Source of the DNA: Augochlora pura
Lineage: Eukaryota > Arthropoda > Insecta > Hymenoptera > Halictidae
Direction of reading: 5' to 3'
Assembly (NCBI RefSeq): GCF_028453695.1
Contig: NC_135778.1
Coordinates: 38,583,985-38,647,984 of the forward strand
Length of the DNA stretch: 64,000 nucleotides
The notes below the pieces were generated by a model. It saw only the letters and a list, made by a program, of their open reading frames with translations. It ran no database searches and was not told the DNA's origin. The position numbers and the translations under genes were made by a program. Below, one piece after another: positions 1-13,215 of the stretch. Within the stretch, counting starts at the first letter, position 1. Each line of letters starts with the position of its first letter.

Positions 1-1867
1 TTCTAAATATTATAATCTAAATAATATTTAAATAACAGTTCCTTAATAAACGATAAAATTCTCCCTTTTTCCTTTAAAACAGTCCATTAAAAAATTACTG
101 CCGGTTAAAGTGCTAATTACAAATCATTTCGATAACTCCATCAGGGCTAATTTGATACACATAAGGACAAAAACCGACCGGTCGGACGCATTAATTAAAT
201 TAACCTTTCCGTCGCGGAATTGTCGCGGTTACATCGACGGGAGTCGTCCTTGACGATGCGGCTAAGATTCCTTTAAAGGTTGAGCCGAAGCTTTCTCTGT
301 GCATAAGTCATTCTGGATTCCTGGCAGTCGACTGGGTAACGCGGGGCTCGCGGGAAGGCAAGAGAGGGGGGGGGGGGCGACGGAGCGCGGCTCGAAAGTG
401 CACGCAAATACACACATACGTACGCGCTGGGATTTCCTCGTACGTGCGTCAATTAACCGAGGATTTTCCAATCGTCGGCAAAACGGCCCGTACATTAATG
501 GCTTGCGCATATTTGCCCGCCGCGGACACGCCCATTGGTTCTCGCCGGTTTGGCGACATTGTTCGTTCTGATGAAATTTCAGTTAGAGAGCTTGTCGTTG
601 AAAATTCGTTAAAAATGATATAAAGGTGAGGCACGAGAATTGTGCACTTCATGCACAAAATATAAATTACCAAAATATATATTTCCACAATATAAATGAC
701 CAAAATATAAAAATTTTAAACTCTATTCGTGAAAAAGAAACTAACCTCGAAATCTCTGGAGAAATAAATATTTTGGAAATAGAAGGAGGCGCAGAAGTCG
801 TGTAAACCACCCTGTTCAAACAGGACTCCTCATTGGTCGTCGCAAAAACTTGCTAAACTTTTTAAAAAACACCAAACTACTTAACAAAATATAACCTCAA
901 TTCGCTGAGTAAAATTCGTGAAATAAATGCGGCATCAAAAACGAGGAAAGGGAGACATTGAAAAGCGAAGAAACAGAGTCGCCGGAAGTGAACGTTGATT
1001 TGTCAGCCGAAGATGCGACTGCGGATGGAATGTAACTGTAATCGCCCGCATGTTCTTGTTTTCTTAAACGGGTCGGGCATCGATGTCACGAGTTCAACAA
1101 ACGTGGACACCCAATTGTTCAGTCGCCATGACCGCGTGTCATCTTTCATGTTTCGCGCGCGCGAATGTGTAACAAGCCTCGTCCACACCTCCTACGTCCG
1201 CGATGATTTTTCCGATGATTTTTCCGTCGACGTTTCAGTCAAAGAGAAAGAGAGAGAGAACCGTCGGGATGATTAATGACAGCCACGCAACCCGTTACGA
1301 TGCCCTAGGAGATACCGCGCGCGGCAATTCGGAACATTCATTTATCACCGCTTGTACAAATATTCGAATCATTAAGGTATATTGCATCTTAATCCACCGC
1401 CGTCGTGTTCCTGCGATCTGTCCGATCCTCTCTTTCTTTTTTTCTTACTATCGCACGGGGAAACAGGAAGACGCGCGAGAGACGGTGTTATTAAAGCTGT
1501 GCAATATTTTCCGCGACACATTAATATTACAACCGGTCCACGATCGCCGTGCATGATAATTAATATTAAATTACTACGTTCGCTCGCGTGTTACTTTCCA
1601 GATTGTTAAGAATGTTAATGAAGCAATTTACAGGATACGGAATCTTATTTTGTTCGTTCACGATGTCCCCTTTCTACGTTGTTGATGAAACGATCGTGTG
1701 TGTTTGTTTGAGATGTATTATCTTACTTTTGTAATTTTAGCGAAGCTGCAATTTGTAGTTAATTATTTTTTAAGCGATTTAATTTAGTACAAGGTTGGTT
1801 CTTATAATGTAAATTAAGGTAGCATGATGCAGACGCAGTGAGACATGATTTAATTGGATATGAGGCG
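1..1867. other. No gene seen
   Basis: AT-rich DNA with CpG-rich patches at about 180-560 and 1000-1340. Several frames of 60-117 codons exist on both strands; they overlap one another and show no recognisable protein. Confidence 0.6.
366..377. repeat. G12 homopolymer
   Basis: An uninterrupted run of 12 G. It has no gene context and is prone to sequencing error. Confidence 0.9.
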
Positions 1868-2156
1868 ATATAATAGACTGGATAATATAATATACTATGA
1901 GCAATGTAATATACAATATAACCTGCAATATAACATGTAATATAACGTGCAATATAATATGTTATATAACCTATAATATAATTATACTGTATAACATAAA
2001 ATACTACGAGCAATATCATATACAATATAACCTACAATGCAATATGTAATATAACCTACAATATAATATACAATATAACCTACAATATGTAATATAACAT
2101 ACAATATAACACGCAGTACGACATATAATAAAATCATATAACTCAATATACAATAA
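1868..2156. repeat. AT-rich degenerate tandem array
   Basis: Units such as CAATATAACCTACAATATAA repeat with variation. A larger period is also visible: the ACTATGAGCAATGTAAT block at 1894 recurs as ACTACGAGCAATATCAT at 2003, 109 bp apart. Tyr/Ile-rich reverse frames across it are artefacts. Confidence 0.85.
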
Positions 2157-2159
2157 ACT

Positions 2160-3170
2160 TTTGATTACAAGTTCTAACTAGAGAGAGAATGAGAGAGACA
2201 GAGCGCAAGGAAATAATATGCGACAGGGCATCGACGCGTCAATGTAAATTACAGACGAAGTCCTTTCACGTCTGCGACGCCGTAATAAACATATTAGTAA
2301 TTTGTCTAGCATCCCGTCTTTTACAAATTGGCTGGCAATAAAAGCGAAAGTAACTGGACACGAACAAAAAGAATAAAAACTGGACAAAATACGAACGGGT
2401 GAAAGAGAATAATGAAAGAGCTTTGTCGTCTTTGTTCCGTGCGCCGGTAAAAGCAATTGAAATTCAAAGGGAAAATGGTAAAATTGATGAAAGAACCCTA
2501 TGTATTCGCGAGTGCGCTTTTTACGGCGAGCATTTTCGCAAAAGCGAGAGAGAGGGGTGCACGTTTTTTTGGATGCGTTGCATATGGACATGCGATCCGG
2601 TGGAACGCGAGAACAGGAACAGAGAAACACGGTGGGCCGCGCGGTGTCAATAGCGATCGGGTTAGCCCGGTATGGGCTGATCGGCATGGCGGATTTCTAA
2701 GTGGCCGCCGGATACCTCTGTATGTATGTGTGCGTGTATGTGTGTCTACGGTTCTACGCGTAGCTGTTGCGCGTTTAAGCATATGACCAGGTTGAACCGG
2801 GCGACACTTTCACTTACCGCCGCCGCTGCCAATGTCCGATCGGCATGCAGTCCGGCAAGCCGAGCTGGCGTTACAGTTTCGTTCCACTGGACAGGGGAAT
2901 CCAGTCTCTCTCCCACTGACAATCGGTTCTCGACACCAAAGGACAATGGAGGCCTTGCGCGCACACCCGCGAGTCCCTGATTCTCGAGGAGAAAGAGCTG
3001 CGAGAATGGCGATTCGAAAAGCACAGACTTTTCGGGCGATGGGTAAACATGGGTGTCGATTTCGAAAGGGTTAGGGATAGTCCATTGCTTATATTTACTT
3101 GAATGTTTAAATATCGATGACCAGAGGAAAGAATTTCGTTACGACTCGAAAGAACGAAATACCGTTCATG
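2160..3170. other. No gene seen; GC-richer segment
   Basis: It contains a 169-codon reverse frame (2178-2687) and several overlapping forward frames. None has recognisable domains or splice context. A short TG-rich microsatellite lies at about 2721-2746. Confidence 0.55.
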
Positions 3171-3171
3171 T

Positions 3172-3418
3172 TTAACCCTTTGCCCTCGAGTGGTGACTCT
3201 GAAGCACCAATATAATTGTTACATCACGTTCCAAAATAATATTTCTATTATAAAAACTTACATTTGAAAAATTATTAAAAGTGTAACTGTTTTTGTACGA
3301 GTTACAAGATGCAATATCAATTGAACATAACCTCTTCACCTTATAAAATGGAAATGTTACGTGTCAGAGATGCTACTTTAGAATTACAGTTAAAATGGCT
3401 CCGAGTGCAAAGGGTTAA
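3172..3418 (+). mobile_element. Family A piggyBac-like MITE, near-complete copy (A1)
   Basis: A 247-bp non-coding element begins TTAACCCTTTGCCCTCGAG and ends CTCCGAGTGCAAAGGGTTAA. The two ends form terminal inverted repeats of about 16 bp (CCCTTTGCACTCGAG consensus) bounded by TTAA. TTAA target sites and CCC-starting termini are characteristic of piggyBac-superfamily elements. Conserved internal landmarks shared with the other copies are GTGGTGACTCTGAAGCACC near the left end, ACATCACGTTCCAAAATAAT, and TTACAGTTAAAATGG near the right end. No transposase is encoded, so any movement would need an enzyme from elsewhere. Confidence 0.8.
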
Positions 3419-4215
3419 GAGTTTATTACTAGAAATCTGCATCGCGAGTGAGACCCGTTAAACTACGGCAAAAGGATTAACGAGTCTACAGCACTTCGTG
3501 CATCCTTGTTCTACCGGCAACTAGTTTTTCACACTCTTTAGTTACATACTTCAAGGTTGATATTCCTCGGGAGCATAAAATGCGTTTTCTTCATACCTGT
3601 TCCACTCACCGAGTATCTATTTAAGTAGTAGCTAAGTATCTAACCCCTCCCCCCCCTCTCTCTCTAGCGATCGAAGCGTGGATTTATCCACCTTTCCGTC
3701 CTTTTCTAGATATTCTATTAAATCGACTACCGTATTACGCTAAAGCGACGGAATTATTATTTCTTCAATGTATTATTTCTCTTGACTGTTAAATGCTATG
3801 TCTGATGGATCGAGAAGATCTCTCGCCAGCTCGGAAACACGCGAGAATCGGCGGAACTCGCGTTATCGCGGACCGTAACTTCTGAGGCTTTGTTTTATTT
3901 GAACAGTTGCTTAGATCTCCTCGCGTTTTTATGGTCGCTGAGCAAGCAATCTATGTGTTAATGTTACTACATTGTTCATATGAAACAAATTTAAGGTTAT
4001 CTGTGTATCATTTTTAATTAGCTGAAGTTATAGTGGCGAGAAAAATTGACTCAACACTTTTAATTTTTTTTTTTAAATAATTTAAGTGACTCGAATTTTT
4101 CTGTAAATTTTGAAAGGACTAGAAACACTTTTTAAAAATTTTATCGTATATTTAATTTCTGGAAATCGTTCAGTCCACAAAGATGATTAAAGCAAAATTA
4201 TTTTCACTCTGTGAG

Positions 4216-4305
4216 AAATATATCTTAGTTAAATATATCTTAGTTAAATATATCTTGGAAAAATATTTCTTAGAAAAATATACCTTAGAAAAATATATCT
4301 TAGAA
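4216..4305. repeat. 15-bp tandem array with inverted copy
   Basis: Six 15-bp units of the type AAATATATCTTAGAA are present. A 23-bp stretch of the array (4258-4280) is matched by its exact reverse complement at 4318-4340, so a hairpin with a ~37-nt loop is possible. The plus-strand open frame with KYILEKYFLE repeats arises from the unit being divisible by three. Confidence 0.85.
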
Positions 4306-4921
4306 AAACATACATATTATTTTTCTAAGAAATATTTTTCACTTTTAGACGCTGGTTCCGACAATATTTTCGATCATTAGCATTTAAAATCGACTGTAAA
4401 CTAATTCGAAAAACGAGACGCGACGGTCGACGACGATTTCGTCAGGTTATGCGTTAAAGGCTTGGAAAACATTACTTTCCAGTAATTTATCGTGCCGGTT
4501 GGTAACGAGACAAACAAGAGTTAATGAGTTCCATAGAAGTTCGTACTCGTTCGTGCGAGCTAAGGCAGCAACGTGGCGGAGCATGCAAGTGAAATGATTT
4601 CCCTGTCAGGAAAAGTTGCGGCGTCGCGGTGGGCTCTAATGGATTGCGAATCGCCGTCCGTTTCGTCTACTTTTTTGATTCGTTACTTCCGCACCATTTG
4701 CAGGATAAACTCGCAGTTCCGCGCTTTTAACCTTAACTGTACAATGTGCAATTTGACGAAGTTTCAATTTTACATTGAAATATTTGGGAATAGGTTAGAA
4801 AACTAGGTTAAGTGATCTGAACTGTTTTTAGAAGATCGGAGTATTTTTCTATTCTATTTATTTTCTAAAATTTATAATTTATTTGTCACTAATATACAAG
4901 ATAATGACCGAAATGCTTCTT

Positions 4922-5095
4922 TTAACCCTTTATAGCCAGAGCCATTTTAACTAGAAATTCAAAATAATTATTCAGACTTATAGCGCGTCCATTTTACATA
5001 ACCTTGTACACATTATACATTATAAAATTAAATTTTGTGACTCGTGCAACAGTTAACAGCTCTCAAAAATTTAATAAATATAAATAAAATTGTTG
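4922..5095 (-). mobile_element. Family A MITE, truncated copy, reverse orientation (A8)
   Basis: The copy starts TTAACCCTTTATAGCCAGAG and continues with GCCATTTTAACTAG, the reverse complement of the A1 right end. It then follows A1 in order (CATTTTACATAACCTTG, GTGACTCGTGCAACAG) and fades near 5095 without a second terminal repeat. Orientation is relative to A1. Confidence 0.6.
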
Positions 5096-6731
5096 AAAAT
5101 TATTTTGAAACGCGGCACGATCATTTTTAAGCAGCTCCGTTTCCCGTTACACATTCATACGTTTCACAATCGCTTCGTTTCGCAATTGCCGCCGTACTCT
5201 AACAAATTAGTTCCCCGTACCCTAACACGCTCCGCCGTTCGAAAGTGTCCGAAGAGACTTTCAAAACTGATAGATAACGCGTGTCGGTCCATTTTCCTCT
5301 CAGATTCTGATCCGTGTATTTAGAGAGCCCGTGATTGACACGCGTTACTCCGCCCGATTGATAGACAGCGATTGAAAATAGCCCTGCGATTTCAGTTCCT
5401 CGAGATTACGTCGACGCGTTTCCATTTATACGAATTTCCGTCGGCCGACACGACGTTTCCATCTACAATCACAATTCTATGTCTTATTCCTAATGTCTGA
5501 TGATGAAAATGTTAACCTCCTTGCATTGTTACGTCTTTCAAAGCTAACACTGTGAACAAAAAGTAAGGTGAATTTGTTTATAAAATGTAAATTCTTTATT
5601 CTTTTTTTATTTATTTTTTCCTAGATTGGTAGGACTGTCTATAACATTCGCCAAGGCGAGTTTCGACTGCAGATCGTTGCGCGCCGCGAGTTTCGAATGG
5701 AAACACCATCGTCGATAAAACCGCCTCGGCGCTCCGAGACAGGGAACACAGGAGTTATGACAGTCGCGCGCTGCTTAGAAACCGTTCTAAGGAGACTCGA
5801 GATTGCGCGCGGGTCGCTTTCAGTTTCCGCTTGAGACCGTTTCGCAATTTTGAAGGCCGTTCGCGAGCGTACCGCAGCCTCGCGTGGGCGTACACGCCGC
5901 TTGCATATTTTGTAAATCGTTCCGAGAAGTTGCGCGAGTATACTTGCCGCGGTTCGACTATAGTTAGACGTCGTGTCACCTTCTGCTAATTAACCCTTTT
6001 GGGTCGTGTGTCCACCCCCGGCCACCAATGCATTATTTTATTATTTATTATCGTATTATATTTTGATATTAATTTCTTCATAATTTTTATATGTATATTA
6101 GGTCTTAATATAATTTAATAAATATAATTCTTTAATATAATATGAGATATATGTATATCATTTTTTAATACAATTCAATACATATATATAATAATATAAT
6201 TAACATTTACTTATATCATTTTCTTATTTTTACACTTAAATTAAAGCATATTACTGTATTACATATCTCTAACCTAAAAAAAAGAATTAACATATGTAAT
6301 TTTTCCTACTTAATCTGGCATATCATAAATTATATAGTTCGTTCAACAGAAATGAATTACGGCCAGCACGACAACTCGGTATAACATAACCTTAAAACGA
6401 ACGCGATAAGGTTAATTGTGCTAGGAATTCCTAGAAATTCGATCAGGTGTGTCGCACCTTCGACAGTCGAACCGTACGCTGGCATTTCTTTCGCTTCAAT
6501 GAAACAGTTTATTTCTTAATTTGTTACGTTCAGACGTCTGAGAACGTGCGAGGCTTTATTGTCGGCGTCTCCATTATTCATTGTACTTCCTTACGCGTAA
6601 GAAGCTAATTAATCGATACGCCAATTAATTATCGCTGATGATTACTAATTAGAGAACACGCCCGCGAAAGACAACTGTTAACGTTTAATTATTGGAATAA
6701 AGCGACGGAGGATCGACGACTTTTATAATAA
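5096..6731. other. No gene seen
   Basis: A CpG-rich part (5100-5980) is followed by TTAACCCTTTTGGGTCGTG at 5990, which looks like another TTAA-element end without a recognised partner, then AT-rich DNA. 6600-6715 is dense in TAATTA cores. Confidence 0.55.
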
Positions 6732-6908
6732 ATTTTTTGATAGTAAATTGTTTGGTAATCAATTTTTCGGTGATCAATTTTTTGGTAATAAATTCTTTGG
6801 TAATCAATTTTTCAATAATCAATTTTTCGGTGACAAATTTTTTGATAATAAATTCTTTGAAAATAAATTTTTCGGTGATAAATTTTTTGGTAATAAATTC
6901 TTTGGTTC
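6732..6908. repeat. 15-bp tandem array
   Basis: About twelve units of the type AATTTTTTGGTAATA / AATTTTTCGGTGATC are present. The period of 15 keeps all frames open, giving spurious NQFFG/DQFFG peptide repeats. Confidence 0.85.
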
Positions 6909-7013
6909 ATATCAACAAATTACACTTTGATAAATTAATAGAAACTGTGGCAGACTTAACATAATTATTTTATATTTTTCAATTAATTAACAAAGCCAAC
7001 CTTGAATTTTCTT

Positions 7014-7113
7014 NNNNNNNNNNNNNNNNNNNNNNNNNNNNNNNNNNNNNNNNNNNNNNNNNNNNNNNNNNNNNNNNNNNNNNNNNNNNNNNNNNNNNNN
7101 NNNNNNNNNNNNN
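7014..7113. other. Assembly gap of 100 N
   Basis: A second 100-N placeholder lies in AT-rich DNA about 100 bp after a 15-bp tandem array. The array may have caused the assembly break. Confidence 0.98.
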
Positions 7114-7460
7114 AAGAAATAATTAAAACTAAAAATAATTGAGAAAAATAATTGAGAAGAAAATAGAATTACAGCGGCGCAGTTGAAGAATCTGTGTTCT
7201 CGTGGCTCGTTTAACCCGTTGACTATCAAACTAACAACCGTGACAATGCTTAATGGGACAGTTGAACTGCCGTCTCGATTGTTGTACTGAAAGGTGTAGT
7301 ATGAAAAGGAGATCTGTATTTTAAATTATAATTTAATGAACTGTAATTTAAGTTCAATATTATGGATTACTTTTAGGTTAGACGAAATGGTGTAAATATG
7401 AAGCAATATTTCTGTAGATCGAATACGTCTGCTGTGGATATCTAATGTGACTAAGAAAAT

Positions 7461-7645
7461 GTTACGAGTATATTAATATTATAATATATATGAAATATTA
7501 AATATTATATTTATTAAATACCAAATTAAATTCTATATTTGTTAAATACTACATTAATTACTATATTTATTATATACTATATTAAATACTATATTTATTA
7601 TATACTATATTTAATATTATATTACTACATACTATATACTAAGCG
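7461..7645. repeat. AT-rich repeat tract
   Basis: Irregular units of TACTATATTTATTATATAC type with no fixed period are present. Confidence 0.7.
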
Positions 7646-10600
7646 AGAAAAATTATTTTAGCTTCGCAGTTGAGATGGTAGTCGAGTTCAAAGGATTAAT
7701 ATTGCGAAAAAACCAACCTGCTGTTATCTGTAAAAATAGGAATTCAATTCAAAGACGACGATCATCGCCGCGTCGACCGACGCGCCCCCCATCACTACGC
7801 CCACGCACTTTTATGCGGATATTCGGGCGACATTTTGTTCCCATGGCTGTTTACGAGGCCCGGTCGTTGCCTGGAATAGTAACGATCGTCTTTATAAATA
7901 CCCCGGTCCCCGTCTTCGGACTCGACAGAGGGAAAGGTCAGTCCCGAGGGCAGTAAATTTCACACCGGACAACCAGGATCCCTAAAAGACCACGGTTATT
8001 TTCGGGCCTGACATAACCTGCAGGTAGCCTCTCTCGGTTAGACAGTTCTCCATGTGTTTGGCTCCACCGTTCCACGCTGTTTCCGGGGAAACTCCCAGTG
8101 TGCTCCCGACGTCGTATACTAATAAACTACTTACCCAAACTTACCTTACCTTAAACCTTTTCCCGGGTTTCGTCGTTAAACGCTGCGCGTCCAGATGGTC
8201 GGAAATCCCATAAACGTGGCATTATGTAATTTGATTTTTATGGGAACGTCGGTTCGACAAGATTTTTGTTTGAACAAATGTTTGAGAAACTCTTAACTGC
8301 TGTTCCCAAATTCTTAAATATAATGGTGTATACATATGGTATATGTGTATACAATGGATATGTCGAGATATATATGTATAGTATATGTATACAATGGTAT
8401 ATGCACGTAGACTATATACCATAGGTAGGCAGTGATTGGGACACGATTTTGTTAATAAACAGTGAGTAACTTTAATATTTGAACACTATACAATTTTTAC
8501 TTTGTTCTGTGTTCGTAGTTTTATTAATAATAAGATAACACGTGGTCTGGTGTAATATAAATGCACTGTGTTTAGGTGATATTACTATACATGTAATTTA
8601 CAATAATTTATAATAGTAATAAAAGTTAACCAACTTTATGCATCAATACTTACTATGTTAGTAAAATTTGGTATTTAAATAAATAAAGTTCTTGTTAAAT
8701 TAAAAGTTCATATTATAGCGAAGCACTTTAACACATTGTTTATATCGCAATACTATTTTATTCAGTGAACAGAACAAACAAAAGGCAAATAAAAGAAAAG
8801 TTTTACATTAAAAAAAGGAAAGACAGAAAGTTAAAAACTACAAAAATAATATAAATATAAAGAACTAAAAAGTTAAACCAGAGCAAGATTAGTATTATCG
8901 TTGATACATGCATTAAATATGCAACTGCATAGGATGTCCCTTAACTTTTGTCGGCGAGTGTAGATCTAATCGCTTGTACGATCGATATGTAACTGATAAG
9001 ATACCCTATATTTAGATTCACACGTGTCAGCAGAAAACGATGCACTATTTAATGACGAAAATTCGTCAATTGTATATTACAGAAAATAATTAATTCTTCC
9101 TTTAATTCTAAATGAATTAAATTCTAATTTTTACTATTAAATAATAATTTAAATAGTAATAATAATAAATAATAATAATAAATTAATATTGATAATATTA
9201 ATATAATATATTAATAATAAAATTGTCTCGAAGCAACAATGTGGAGAACGCTTATTTTCCAAATATATTATTCGAATAATAACGCAACCTAACCTACATT
9301 TCTCAACAATGTAAAGAGCAACGCTGTTCGACCATTTACAAGACCCTCGTCTTGAAATACCACCATAATGGATTCACGTTCCACGGGGTGTACCGCAAGC
9401 CGAACTCGGGCGACACTCGCCACGGTGTGTTCCCCATACGCCTGTTTTTCTGCGCGCGAGCGCGCGAGGGGGATATCATCGGCGGTCGGTCACCGCGCGC
9501 GCTCGCGAGGAAAACCGGTGGTGCCGCCTGAAAACGTCGTTTCACGGTCGAGGTAACACGAGACAAATCGGCAATTCCTAATCGGGGAATTATCTTTCTT
9601 GCGGCGGTGCCGTCCACCGTCGCCCGATGATTGCACGCGAGCAGCACCGTTCGTCACCGCTACATTTATCGTTTTACAGGTGCGCTGCTTCCGCGTTCGT
9701 CCGTCGCATCTGTCCAAGCGCGCGCGCGGCGCATTCCTCTCCGGCCCCGATGAAAATGCCGTGCGCCAACCGGGGCTCGATTACTTGATTGTTATTTATT
9801 ATTAGACCGGCCACCCGGGAAAATATCGCTTCCCATTCGTCAATTCCGCGTTACGTGTTGCTTGGGCTCTCGTAATGCCGGAATGGAAGGTGCACGGCTT
9901 GTAGAAAGGTGACAGGATGCCGTGGATCATTGTGGAACGAGCGGAGTAGATTCAGGGGATTTTTTTCGTTTCGTCGGTGAGTTAATAAATTGCTATGGCC
10001 GAGTGCGCGATATTTTTTAAGTGGACTGAAGAGTATACTAAAATGGAAGATCGAAATACAAAATGGAACCGCGTTTACGTGGGCTTTTTTTACAGTGCGT
10101 CAGCCTCTTGCACTGTGAGTCAAAATGGCTTCTTCCAGGGCAAAGTTAGAAGGCAAGGTTAATGATAGTAATTTACACGGTTTTAAGTTAGTTAAAAGGT
10201 GCGAGTTATTTCTTTTTATTTGCGACTTTTCTGTTTAAAGAAAATTTTTTTCCGATATTTGTTCAAATGGAGACATTTTTAATGAAAGGATACCACCTGC
10301 TTACATGCAGGTTATGTCAATGTTATGAAAAGATTGAATAACAATATTTCAGTAAATATTATAATATAATATTAATATAGTTGATATTATATATTAATAT
10401 AATGTTAATTCCTGGAAATTCGAGGTTACAGTAAAAATTATACAGAAACGCGTTAACCCTACTTCTACAATAACCTTGACACGCATAAATTAGTAAAAAT
10501 CGCTCCTGCACCTTCATCAATGTCAATTCATAACCAGCGAACTATAATTGCACTTTAACAATCGCAACATGCAAAGAAAATAACACAGGTCGTCGAACAG

Positions 10601-11130
10601 AAGCTATGAATGGCAGTCCTCGATTCGTTTTCGTCCTTCGGCCTCGGCGAATTTCAAATCGTCCGCCGCCTTAAAGACTTTTTAATTACAGCGCAACGTA
10701 ATGCGGCTTACGAAACGTTGCAACGAGCGTGTCTGTGTGTGCGTGTGTGTGTGTTCAGTAAACCGTCAATAGACCCGATTGTACGAATACCCCGCGCGCC
10801 GGCGGCTTGTTCTCCTTTCAGCACTTCCGTTCCACGCCGCGATTCCGGACAGCGGCGGTCGTCGAAACGGACGGCCGTTGATTTACCGCTAAACTGTCGA
10901 GACGATGCAAAAGTTCGTTGACGTTACGTTACGAGGAACGCGATCGTCTACCTGCTTGCCTCGCAGGCAGTCGATAACGAGCGCGACGCGCCACCATTTT
11001 TAATTAACCGTTTGTTTCGCGACGCGGTTTCGTCGTTTCCTGATCGATAAGGATCGAAGATGAAAGGATGAAATGATGGTCGATGTTGTCGAATTGATCG
11101 CGATCGATTCGAAATTAGCTATAGGGTATT
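7646..11130. other. No gene seen; includes CpG-rich block at 9.36-9.90 kb
   Basis: 7680-8220 is GC-richer and has a TATAAATA at 7893-7900 that lacks a well-spaced initiator. 8430-8960 is AT-rich and may be a decayed DNA transposon. 9360-9900 and 10600-11060 are rich in CG dinucleotides. Frames up to 103 codons show no recognisable protein. Confidence 0.5.
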
Positions 11131-11185
11131 GTTAATATTAATATAATGTAGTGCTAATGTAATATAGTATTGATATAATATAATA

Positions 11186-11415
11186 CTCTATTGCTCTAAG
11201 GCATCACTAAAATTGACTATCACGTCCAAAGATAATTTTTATAACAACAAAGTTTACATTAAAAAATTATTAAATAGATAAAATGATGATATAAATCACA
11301 CGAATTAATTTCGTATGCATAAAAGTGCACTTAAATTGCATACAATGTGAATATTATAGGTTAGAAAAATTATTTCAAACTTACAGTTGAAATGGTTTCG
11401 AGTGCAAAGGGTTAA
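11186..11415 (+). mobile_element. Family A MITE with eroded left end (A2)
   Basis: The right end is excellent: ATGGTTTCGAGTGCAAAGG followed by GTTAA. Internal blocks (TAAGGCATCACTAAAATTG, ATCACGTCCAAAGATAAT) align with A1. The left terminal repeat is missing and has been replaced by AT-repeat sequence. A further AT-rich tandem array starts directly at the right end. Confidence 0.65.
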
Positions 11416-11590
11416 TATAATATAGTATTAATATAATATTAATACAATCTAGTATTAATATAACATAATATTAACATAACCTAGTATTAATATAACATCA
11501 AATTACTATAACCTAGTATTAATATAACATCAAATTAATATAATCTAGTATTAATATAATATAATATTTCTATAATATAGAATTAACACA
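11413..11590. repeat. AT-rich tandem array adjoining family A copy A2
   Basis: Blocks of CTAGTATTAATATAACATCA and variants begin at the right TTAA of A2. A related tract lies on its left side (about 11130-11185), so A2 appears to sit inside or seed an AT array. Confidence 0.7.
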
Positions 11591-11936
11591 AAACAATATT
11601 AAAATAACATTAAACAACAATAAGTAGCTAAACGGCGAACGACTAATTAGAAGTGGAAAGCCGACGATTGGTTTCTCGAATTGGTTCTTAAACAAGTCTG
11701 CAGTGACATGTTCTAATTGATTTAACGAAGCATCACGAGTTTTAACGAAGCGCAATTGAACGTAAAGGCTGTTTCTAAATTACTCCGGGATAACTGTGCA
11801 GTCCCTTGAGGGTCGCAAAAATCGAAACAACTTGCGTTTTCAATGCGCGAGATAAGCGATACCTTAATCGAGTCTGTTAACAATAATCGATAACAAATAA
11901 TCGTGAGCAAATTAATAGAAGGCATTTTATTATATT

Positions 11937-12092
11937 TATGCATGCATTTTATCTTGAATTTTATCTTTATGTTATTTTATCATATATTTTATCTTCATAT
12001 TATTTTATCTTATATTTTATCTTTATATTATTTTATAATATATTTTATCTTATATTTCATCTTATATTTTATTTTTATATTATTTTATCATA
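11937..12092. repeat. AT-rich array
   Basis: Units such as TTATATTTTATCTTTATATT are repeated. Phe/Tyr/Ile-rich open frames across the tract are low-complexity artefacts. Confidence 0.8.
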
Positions 12093-12699
12093 TACGCGAT
12101 CGTTCCATTCTGCATACCAAACAGATAAATTCATTGCAACACGAACAATAGGACAATACTTTCACTATTCTCCATAGAAATTCTCCAGCAAAATTCTTGA
12201 ACACACTGTACACTTATCGTTTTCAAGGTACAGAAGAATCTCTTTTATCGGAACGTCCTAGTCGGATCGTCCTATCGGAACGCAATGTCCTAGTATACTA
12301 ATGTACCATTATCTAATCATTTAATTGCGTAGATACATTATCATATAGTATTGGACATGAATAAAATTTGTAGATAATAAAATTGTTTGATAAGTGAGTT
12401 TCTACTACATTTATAACATACCTAATCGATATCCTTCGACAATTCTTCGCAACGTTTCTTCCACAAACATGGTCGTCCATGACGATAGACTAATATCTGG
12501 ACATAATCTTGACATAACCTCACTGTTGCGCGTTATTTTAATAATTTTATCTAAATAATAATTCGAATGAGTAAATCATTAAATAATTTGATTTTGGAGT
12601 AAGTTAGTATTGTCTTATTTATAAATAAATAGCCTGGGAATAGTTTGTTCACGAATAATTAATTTTTAGACCGATTACTCGCAAATAATTAATTTGCGA

Positions 12700-12810
12700 A
12701 TATTTTATTCATGAATAAATCATTTCCAAATATTTCATCCACGAACAAATCATTTCCAAATATTTCATCCACGAACAAATCATTTCCAAATAGTTTATTC
12801 ACGAGTAATT
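12700..12810. repeat. 30-bp tandem repeat, about 3.5 units
   Basis: The unit CATTTCCAAATATTTCATCC plus ACGAACAAAT is repeated at 30-bp spacing; the last unit is diverged. Confidence 0.85.
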
Positions 12811-12972
12811 TATTCGCCAACGACGCATGCAAATTGAACTTTAATTCATTACGACAGACAGATGAAATAACGAAAGATGCGAGTTAAGAATAGACATTCA
12901 ATACGCTGTTACCACGCACCATAGAATACACCCACATAAGAATTACAAATTTAGCTTTAACAAATACATTCA

Positions 12973-13215
12973 TTAACACTTTACCGTCCGGTTGCCTATA
13001 AATCGGTGTCACAGCAACTAATAATTTGCTATCTACAATTAAGGTATCATTACATAATTTTTTAAATATCGAATACCCTTCGCGACAAACCAAGTAATTA
13101 AAACAAATAAAATAGATAAAATAAATATTATTTAATACTAATATGTTAATACTAATGTTATAATATTAATGTTACAATATAAAAATGTTTGCGGCTGAAT
13201 GATCGATCGGTAAAA
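12973..13215. mobile_element. Family B TTAA element, copy B1
   Basis: The left end TTAACACTTTACCGTCCGGT pairs with the decayed right end ATCGATCGGTAAAAT. Internal landmarks shared with B2-B4 are AATCGGTGTCACAGCAAC, ATAATTTGCTATCTA and AATAAAATAGATAAAATAAA. It is about 240 bp long, has TTAA at the left end, and a short reverse open frame across it is unconvincing. The TTAA ends suggest a piggyBac-like MITE, by inference. Confidence 0.6.

Noticed and set aside
2178..2687. 169-codon reverse open frame
   Set aside because: There is no recognisable domain, low-complexity Arg and Ser/Leu runs are present, and competing frames lie on the other strand.
7893..7943. TATAAATA plus TCAGTC as a core promoter
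   Set aside because: The initiator-like site is about 47 bp from the TATA box, farther than the usual ~30, and no exon follows.
8430..8960. Possible decayed Tc1/mariner-like element
   Set aside because: TCCCTTAACTTTTGTCGGCG near 8938 resembles a Tc1-type end read in reverse, but the candidate left end (CAGTGATTGGGACACG) pairs poorly and lacks a flanking TA, and no transposase remnant is readable.
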